Shown here one piece after another: positions 58,357-64,000 of a stretch of 64,000 bases of DNA (within the stretch, counting starts at the first letter, position 1; every line of letters begins with the position of its first letter). The notes beneath the pieces were generated by a model that was not told the DNA's origin, did not search any database, and saw nothing but the letters and a program-made list of their open reading frames with translations. Position numbers and translations under genes: made by a program. The stretch covers positions 124,001 through 188,000 of the forward strand of contig NZ_JACERN010000030.1 in NCBI RefSeq assembly GCF_013911085.1, read 5' to 3'. The stretch comes from Aquitalea aquatica (GTDB lineage: Bacteria > Pseudomonadota > Gammaproteobacteria > Burkholderiales > Chromobacteriaceae).

Positions 58357-58478
58357 ATCTGGCCCATATCCGGCCAGCGCTCCGCTCCTGCCTGCATTTC
58401 AAGCAAAGCGGCTGTGCACTGCCAGGAATAAGCAGAGCGCTTTAGGCAGACCCGACCCGGCACTGCCAGCCACTCAGC

Positions 58479-59723
58479 TCACAGCGAACCGCTGTAGGCT
58501 TCCTCGCCATGCAGGGTTTGATCCAGGCCGGTTTCCTGCGTGTGTTCGTCAATCAACACGGGGGTCATCTTGTTGATCAGCCAGAGCATGCCGTAGGTAA
58601 AGCCGAAGGCCCACAAGCCGGACACCACTGCGGCCACCACCTGTTTCCACAGGAAATCCGGATTACCCATCAACAGGCCATCCGCCCCGGCCGGATTCCA
58701 GGCTTTGCTGGCAAACACCCCCAACAGCAATGTGCCCAGCAAGCCGCCCACACCGTGTACGCCCCAGACATCCAGCGCATCATCCCAGCCCAGGCGGTTT
58801 TTCAATTGAACTGCGTAGTAGCACACCACCGCAGCAATCACACCAATAACAGCGGCAGTACCCAGCGAGACATAACCCGCCGCCGGCGTAATGGTGGCGA
58901 GGCCAGCCACCGCACCAGTCAGCAGACCGATGAACTTGGGTTGCCGCGCATGCGACCACTCCAGGAAAAACCAGGCCGTACCCGCAAACGAAGCGGCAAC
59001 GTCGGTATTAAGAAAAGCCGATGCAGTAATGTAATCCACCCGCAGTTCCGAGCCGGCATTAAAGCCATACCAGCCAAACCACAGCAGGCCGGTACCCAGG
59101 GCAATCAAGGGCACATTGTGCGGTTTGTTTTCCACTACCGAGCGGCGTCCGACATACAGCACGGAGGCCAGCGCAGCAAAACCGGCGGTGTTATGCACCA
59201 CGATGCCGCCGGCAAAGTCCAGCACACCCCACTTGGCCAGCAGGCCATCAGGACTCCAGATCATGTGGACAAAGGGGAAGTAGACCAACACCAGCCAGCC
59301 GGTAAGAAACAGGAAATATGCTTTCACCGTCACCCGGTTGGCAAAAGCCCCGGTGATCAGCGCCGGGGTGATGATGGCAAACATCATCTGGTAGGCCACA
59401 TGCACGATCAGCGGGATACCGGCATCGTTGCCGGTATACATGGTGTTCAGGGTGACACCGTGCATGAAGGCATAATAGGTGGGGTCACCCACAATGCCGT
59501 GCCATGTCGGGCCAAAGCACATCGAATAGCCAAAGGCAAACCACAGCACCGTGGTCCAGCCCAGTGACATGAAGCTTTGGGCCATGATGGTCAGCACATT
59601 CTTGCGGCCGACCAGACCACCGTAAAAGAAAGCCAAGCCAGGCGTCATCAACATGACCAGGCTGGCACAGAGCAGCATGAAGCCGGTATTGCCGACATTA
59701 AGCGGCATGAGCGAAGTCGTCAT
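58479..59723 (-). CDS. amtB: Ammonium transporter AmtB
   Basis: 414 residues, eleven membrane helices. Conducts ammonium into the cell. Conserved family motifs: NVLTIMAQSFMSLGWTTVLW, DFAGGIVVHNTAGFAAL with pore His177, FNAGSEL and DVWGVHGVGGLLGTLLLG with pore His323. The C-terminal cytosolic tail that binds GlnK is present. The start at 59723 has GGGGA 8 nt upstream; an ATG at 59732 and TTG at 59738 are less well placed. No glnK gene adjoins it, unlike the usual glnK-amtB pair. Confidence 0.95.
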   Translation of the reverse strand: MTTSLMPLNVGNTGFMLLCASLVMLMTPGLAFFYGGLVGRKNVLTIMAQSFMSLGWTTVLWFAFGYSMCFGPTWHGIVGDPTYYAFMHGVTLNTMYTGNDAGIPLIVHVAYQMMFAIITPALITGAFANRVTVKAYFLFLTGWLVLVYFPFVHMIWSPDGLLAKWGVLDFAGGIVVHNTAGFAALASVLYVGRRSVVENKPHNVPLIALGTGLLWFGWYGFNAGSELRVDYITASAFLNTDVAASFAGTAWFFLEWSHARQPKFIGLLTGAVAGLATITPAAGYVSLGTAAVIGVIAAVVCYYAVQLKNRLGWDDALDVWGVHGVGGLLGTLLLGVFASKAWNPAGADGLLMGNPDFLWKQVVAAVVSGLWAFGFTYGMLWLINKMTPVLIDEHTQETGLDQTLHGEEAYSGSL

Positions 59724-60428
59724 CGAACACATCCCCAATCGATAAATAATTATTTACTAATACTGTTGTGGATGGGATGCTGCGCTTGCTCGCACTCAAG
59801 GCATTTGCTCCAGATCAACTGAATGCACGACATCGAATCAAGCTGTCAGTGCCTGCCCCTTTCCTACCGCCACTGCGTGGCAAAAATGCTGAAATCACCG
59901 CAGTAAGCAGCCGTCAGCCGCCACTCAAATCCGAGTCAGCCCACAAGCAGACCGCCTGCAGCATGACGCATAAGCACCTCACGCCGCGGCCTGCTCACTG
60001 ACAGCATGGCCATCTGGCAGCAGCCATTTCCAACAAAGCCATTGCCGTGGAAATCCCCTCGCACCTAGTCTGAAGCGGCTCATGCCGACAGCACGCTATC
60101 GCCTGAATCTGCGGGCTGCTTGCCTGCCCGTACAGCTTATTTTCATGCATCGCGCCAGCGGCGTATTGCGGCAAGAAGGCCGCCACCTGACTGACCACGA
60201 CTCAGCGAAAATCCCGCCATGGCCAGCCACGGCACGGCCGATTCCCCGCCAGTGGCCCGCCGATTACGGCCAGCCAGCCAAAGCATGCTAAAATTCACGC
60301 TTTACAAATACCGCTTCCCCGGTAATATTTTGGCTTCGCCAAACTTGGGCAAGCGGCTGCCAAGCCCCTGTCAGCCACACCATGCTTGCAAACGACATCA
60401 TCCTGCTGAGCCCCCCGAAGACGCACTC
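59724..60428. other. Intergenic region between amtB and asmA-like gene
   Basis: 705 bp with both promoters. Directly upstream of the amtB ribosome site lies a 14-bp perfect palindrome TAAATAATTATTTA (59743-59756). I searched for a sigma-54 element (GG-N10-GC) for amtB and found none that fits. No gene or RNA seen in the remaining sequence. Confidence 0.5.
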
Positions 60429-62579
60429 ATGAAATGGAACTCCGGCCGGCTATGGCTTCGTATCTCGGTCTACGGCGCAACGACGCTGCTGACGCTGTTT
60501 GTCATCATCCAGGCACTGATTTTCTGGAAATTCGATGAAGCGTCGATTCGGACCACCCTCGCCGCTTCACTGCGCGATACCCAGCGCCAGGTGGTGGTGG
60601 AAGGCAAGATCAGCCCCACGCTGTTCCCCTCGCCCGGCCTCAGCATTCACCAGCTCACCATCAGTGAACCCGGCAGCAGCCTGCCCTTTGCCCGGGTAGA
60701 ACAGCTGGACGTGTATCTGGCCTGGCTGCCGCTATTAACCGGCAACCGCGAAATCAAGGCGCTGGAATTACATGGCGTCAGCGCCAGCATCGTTCGCGCC
60801 ACCGATGGCCGGCTGTCGATCATGGACCTGTTTCAGCGCCATACCCCAGGCAATGTCAGCATGAAGCTGGACAGCCTGCTGGTGCGCGAAGGTACGCTGG
60901 TTTACTCCGACCGGGTAAGCGGCAATGACCAGAAGCTGGATACCATCAGCCTGGACGCCGACGACCTGCGTAGCAGCGCCAACCTGAGCGCTGCGGCTAT
61001 TCTCAGCAATGGCAAACGCCCCATCCGCCTGGCCATCAGCACCCCGCTCACCATTCAGGACGATCAGGTCAGCCTGGAAAAAGTGGATGCCGTTGCCCTA
61101 TCCGAACTGCCCGGCTTAGGGGAGAGCAAATTTGCCGCCACTGGCCAGTACAAACTGAACTTCGCCACCCTGCAAACTACCGGCAAGGATCTCAGCTTCA
61201 ACTTCAGCAGCGAACGCCCCAGCAGCCAGCTGGAGCTGAAAGTGCCGGAGCTGAACGCCAGCTTCAATGAAGTTTCCATGCCTTCCGCCCACCTGGGTGG
61301 CAAGCTCAGCTATGCCCACAGCCAGTACCAGCTGGATGCTGGCCTGGACAACCTCAAGTTTACCGAGGGCGGACTGGCGGCGGACAAGGTCAAGGGTGAC
61401 TTCAACTGGCAGGCCGGCGATACCCGGCTCAACTTCAAGCTGGATGCGCCACTGGCGCTGATGGGCATGAAGCAGCTGCGCATGCAACCACTGAACATGA
61501 CGGCCACGCTCACCACGCCGTTGTTGCCACGCGGCAAGCTGTTTTCCAGCATGGAAGGCGCGCTGGATGGCGATCTGGACGAGCCGCGGCTGAATCTGCG
61601 CGTGGCGGGCAAACTGGATGGCTCCGACCTGTCGGTCACGGTAAGCCAGTTCGGCCTGATGAAACCGCGCCATGAAGCCACCTTGTCGGTCGGCAAACTC
61701 GACCTCAACCGCTATCTGCCGGAAAGCAAGGGCGACCCGGTAGCCATCTTCCAGAACAGCAAGCCGATTCCGCTCGACTGGCTCGACTATTTCGACCTGA
61801 CCGGCAAGATCGCCATCGGTGAACTGGCCATGGGCCGTTTCCGCATGAACAATCTGAGCGCCAGCGTGCGTATCAATCCACGCGAACTGGAGCTGGACCA
61901 GATGTCGGCCGACATCTACCAGGGTCGTCTGCAGGGCGATATCCTGCTGGCGCGCCGCGACACGCCGCACCTCGAGGTCAAGCAGACGCTGAAGGACATG
62001 AATATCCGTCCGCTACTGGTCGATCTGTTCAACTTCAGCCGTCTGGATGGCAAGGGCAATGGCCAGATCAACATCAGTGCAGATGGCAAGTCCTTCATCG
62101 ATCTGCGTAATACGCTGACCGGCACGGTGGAAACCAGCCTGAACAAGGGCGCGCTGTCCGGCATCGACCTGGTTGCCGCACTGAAAAACCTGCCAGCCGA
62201 GCTGAAAGAGTGGAATACCCAGGCCCAGGCCGATCAGAAAACCACCTTCTCCACCCTGTCAACCGGCTTCCGGCTGGACAAGGGTGTGGCCCGCAGCCAG
62301 AACATGCAGCTGGCTTCGCAGCTGGTGAACGTGAAGGGTTCGGGCAAGGTCGACCTGACGCAGAACATCGTCGATTACACCATGGATGTCGAGGCTAACC
62401 CGCAGGAGTTCAGCCGGCTGAAGGGGGTCAACGTGCCGCTGAAGATTACTGGCCCGCTGAATGCACCAGTGTATGCGCTGGACTTCAACGCCATGGTCAA
62501 GGGCAAGAAGACCGAAGGCGAAAAGCAGCAGGCACTGAAGCAAGAGCTGAAAAAGCAGATCACCACCATTCTGCCCTGA
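60429..62579 (+). CDS. AsmA-family protein
   Basis: 716 residues. A single N-terminal membrane helix (LRISVYGATTLLTLFVIIQALIFW) is followed by AsmA domain features: TLAASLRDTQRQVVVEGKISPTLFPSPGLSIHQLTIS (the N-terminal chorein-like motif) and a C-terminal region SADIYQGRLQGDI, DLFNFSRLDGKGNGQINISADGKS, then KGVARSQNMQLASQLVNVKGSGKVDL. AsmA-like proteins are thought to bridge the periplasm and carry phospholipids to the outer membrane. Start at 60429 is chosen because the signal helix follows at once. Monocistronic with a strong terminator. Confidence 0.92.
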   Translation: MKWNSGRLWLRISVYGATTLLTLFVIIQALIFWKFDEASIRTTLAASLRDTQRQVVVEGKISPTLFPSPGLSIHQLTISEPGSSLPFARVEQLDVYLAWLPLLTGNREIKALELHGVSASIVRATDGRLSIMDLFQRHTPGNVSMKLDSLLVREGTLVYSDRVSGNDQKLDTISLDADDLRSSANLSAAAILSNGKRPIRLAISTPLTIQDDQVSLEKVDAVALSELPGLGESKFAATGQYKLNFATLQTTGKDLSFNFSSERPSSQLELKVPELNASFNEVSMPSAHLGGKLSYAHSQYQLDAGLDNLKFTEGGLAADKVKGDFNWQAGDTRLNFKLDAPLALMGMKQLRMQPLNMTATLTTPLLPRGKLFSSMEGALDGDLDEPRLNLRVAGKLDGSDLSVTVSQFGLMKPRHEATLSVGKLDLNRYLPESKGDPVAIFQNSKPIPLDWLDYFDLTGKIAIGELAMGRFRMNNLSASVRINPRELELDQMSADIYQGRLQGDILLARRDTPHLEVKQTLKDMNIRPLLVDLFNFSRLDGKGNGQINISADGKSFIDLRNTLTGTVETSLNKGALSGIDLVAALKNLPAELKEWNTQAQADQKTTFSTLSTGFRLDKGVARSQNMQLASQLVNVKGSGKVDLTQNIVDYTMDVEANPQEFSRLKGVNVPLKITGPLNAPVYALDFNAMVKGKKTEGEKQQALKQELKKQITTILP

Positions 62580-62602
62580 GCCAGCAGGCCGGGCAGACAA
62601 GC

Positions 62603-62633
62603 ACAAGGCCGTGTCAATGACACGGCCTTGTTC
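62603..62633. terminator. Bidirectional terminator between asmA-like gene and CPA2 antiporter
   Basis: A 13-bp perfect stem ACAAGGCCGTGTC / GACACGGCCTTGT with loop AAT, followed by TCG. It is close to both convergent stops; the T-tract is short. Confidence 0.75.
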
Positions 62634-62657
62634 GTATGAGCAAAGAGCGGTGGCCGC

Positions 62658-64000
62658 TCAGCCTTCCAGAATGCGCGCCTCGGCCAGCGCCAGCTGTTCT
62701 GGTGTACCCAGCAGTACCAGCACATCGTTGGCATCGATTTCAAAATCAGCATCAAAGTCCAGCCGGCGAATGCTGTTACGGCGCACCGACTTCACCTCCA
62801 CCCCCAGCCCTTCCAGATGCAGCTCACCCAATGGCCGACCAATGGCATGGGCACCGGGGCAAGCCTGAATGCTGAGCAAACGCGGCACCAGCGCCTCGTC
62901 CAGCCCCTCGGCATCATCACTGGCACCACGGAAGAAACCACGGAACAGGTTGTAGCGTTCTTCCCGCACCGAGCGGATACGGCGCAGCACCCGGTTCAGC
63001 GGCACGCCCAGCACCATCAACGCCTGCGAGGCCAGCATCAGGCTGCCTTCCATTACCTCGGCCACCACCTCGTCGGCACCGGCCTTGCGCAGCAAATCGA
63101 TATCGCTGTCGTCCACTGTGCGCACAATCACCGGCAGATCCGGCCTGGCGGCCTGTACCGTATGCAAAATACGCAAGGCGGCATGAGTATCGGCAAACGT
63201 CACCACCACCACCTTGGCGCGCATCAGGCCACCGGCCACCAAGACTTCCTTCTTGCCGGCATCGCCGAACACCACCGGGTCACCAGCTTCACCCGCCTCG
63301 CGTACCCGCTCCGGGTCCATATCCAGCGCAAAAAAGGGAATGCTTTCGGTTTCCAGCAAACGGGCCAGCGCCTGACCGCTACGGCCATAGCCGCAAATCA
63401 ACACATGGTCGGACTTGCCCATGCTCTCCACCAGCAAGTGGTGCAGGCTGAAGGCCTGCATCATCCAGTCCTGCTTCACCAGCCGGCGGGTAATGGCCTC
63501 GCCATGCATGATCATGAACGGTGCCACCAGCATAGACAGCAAGATGGCGGCAATGGCGGCCTGCTCGGTACTTTCGGCAATCAGCCCCAGGTTGCCGGAC
63601 AGCGCCAGCAGCACAAAGCCGAACTCACCACCCTGCGCCAGCGCCAGGCCAGCACGCATCGAATGGTTGGGCTGATGGCGCAGCAAACGCCCCAGCACGA
63701 AGACAATGGCCAGCTTGGCCAGCAACAGCAGGCCCAGCATCAGCGCCACTTCGCCAAAGCGCTCGAACAGCACCGATAACTGCAAGCGCATGCCGACGGT
63801 AACAAAGAAAAAACCCAACAGAATGTCGCGGAAGGGCTTGATATCCTCTTCCACCTGGTAGCGGTATTCGGTTTCGGAAATCAGCATGCCGGCCACAAAA
63901 GCCCCCAGCGCCAGCGACAAGCCGGACAACTCGGTCAGCCAGGCCACTCCCAGGGTGATCAGCAACACATTGATCATGAACAGCTCGCCGGAGCGCTGGC
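62658..64000 (-). CDS. CPA2 cation:proton antiporter with TrkA domains (5' end outside window)
   Basis: At least 447 codons visible; the N-terminal helices lie beyond the right edge, since the frame continues upstream of 63977 as RSGELFMINVLL. Membrane part: SLALGAFVAGMLISETEYRYQVEEDIKPFRDILLGFFFVTVGM, typical of KefB/KefC/YbaL. Then a TrkA-N Rossmann domain (DHVLICGYGRSGQALARLLE, ALDMDPERVREAGEAG, VVFGDAGKKEVL) and a TrkA-C domain (DANDVLVLLGTPEQLALAEARI). A potassium efflux antiporter gated by nucleotide or glutathione adducts is the family role. Confidence 0.93.
   Translation of the reverse strand, partial: QRSGELFMINVLLITLGVAWLTELSGLSLALGAFVAGMLISETEYRYQVEEDIKPFRDILLGFFFVTVGMRLQLSVLFERFGEVALMLGLLLLAKLAIVFVLGRLLRHQPNHSMRAGLALAQGGEFGFVLLALSGNLGLIAESTEQAAIAAILLSMLVAPFMIMHGEAITRRLVKQDWMMQAFSLHHLLVESMGKSDHVLICGYGRSGQALARLLETESIPFFALDMDPERVREAGEAGDPVVFGDAGKKEVLVAGGLMRAKVVVVTFADTHAALRILHTVQAARPDLPVIVRTVDDSDIDLLRKAGADEVVAEVMEGSLMLASQALMVLGVPLNRVLRRIRSVREERYNLFRGFFRGASDDAEGLDEALVPRLLSIQACPGAHAIGRPLGELHLEGLGVEVKSVRRNSIRRLDFDADFEIDANDVLVLLGTPEQLALAEARILEG

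Noticed and set aside
59860-59900. Possible sigma-54 promoter TGGCAAAAATGC near 59878
   Set aside because: It is on the plus strand, away from amtB, and the GG-GC spacing is 7 rather than 10.

Overview
The window is about 64 kb of a GC-rich chromosome from a betaproteobacterium, most likely order Neisseriales, family Chromobacteriaceae (Chromobacterium/Aquitalea/Vogesella-like). This rests on a minCDE-oxyR cluster, a polyhydroxyalkanoate phasin, ubiquinone hydroxylase Coq7, an arginine deiminase-type CtlX, an a PHP phosphatase of the kind studied in Chromobacterium, and overall protein character. No database search was possible, so the genus is inference. I see no prophage, transposase, CRISPR array or rRNA.

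Layout. 1-6.4 kb: a DEDDh exonuclease/GIY-YIG fusion (cut by the window edge), a tandemly duplicated tRNA-Arg/tRNA-Glu array, ridA, coq7, ppa, a small secreted protein, a LysR regulator with a degenerate 6-phosphogluconate-dehydrogenase-like protein, and a phasin. 6.8-9.5 kb: minC-minD-minE-oxyR. 9.6-21.8 kb: a PLP aminotransferase with a MarR regulator, then mostly minus-strand housekeeping genes: greB, NUDIX, rluB, scpB, scpA, trpS, a site-2 protease, a YciO-type protein, a PHP-domain pAp phosphatase, an oxidoreductase-like small protein and an S4 protein. A LysR/ctlX pair sits between trpS and scpA. 21.8-23.3 kb: a NadR-kinase-like gene embedded in seven copies of a ~100-bp repeat carrying DnaA-box-like 9-mers and a T-loop hairpin.

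23.4-31.5 kb: asparaginase, two paralogous exported proteins of unknown function, and a GntR-controlled ABC importer with a HAD phosphatase. 31.6-46 kb: pbpC with a very large bacterial alpha-2-macroglobulin, a DUF1615 lipoprotein, and an unusual set DUF4337 / hflK / hflC / NRAMP-like / TerC. 46.3-53.7 kb: polyamine catabolism: a PuuB-like oxidase, tRNA-Gly(CCC), then an agmatine operon (aguA-aguB-potF-like-Tat-exported agmatine deiminase) opposite its LysR regulator. From about 48 to 57 kb base composition drops visibly, next to the tRNA-Gly gene, which suggests an accessory block. It includes an alpha/beta hydrolase and a DUF2167 / membrane protein / J-domain operon. 57.3-64 kb: a small copper-type pair, amtB, an AsmA-family protein and a CPA2 cation:proton antiporter cut by the right edge.

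Functionally, three nitrogen themes recur: guanidino/ureido hydrolysis (CtlX, two agmatine deiminases, N-carbamoylputrescine amidase), amide/ammonium handling (asparaginase, AmtB) and polyamine oxidation (PuuB). The most unusual parts are the repeat array with DnaA-box-like motifs, the HflKC/NRAMP/TerC operon, the DUF2167/J-protein operon, the paired cytosolic and exported agmatine deiminases, and the 6PGDH-like pseudoenzyme.
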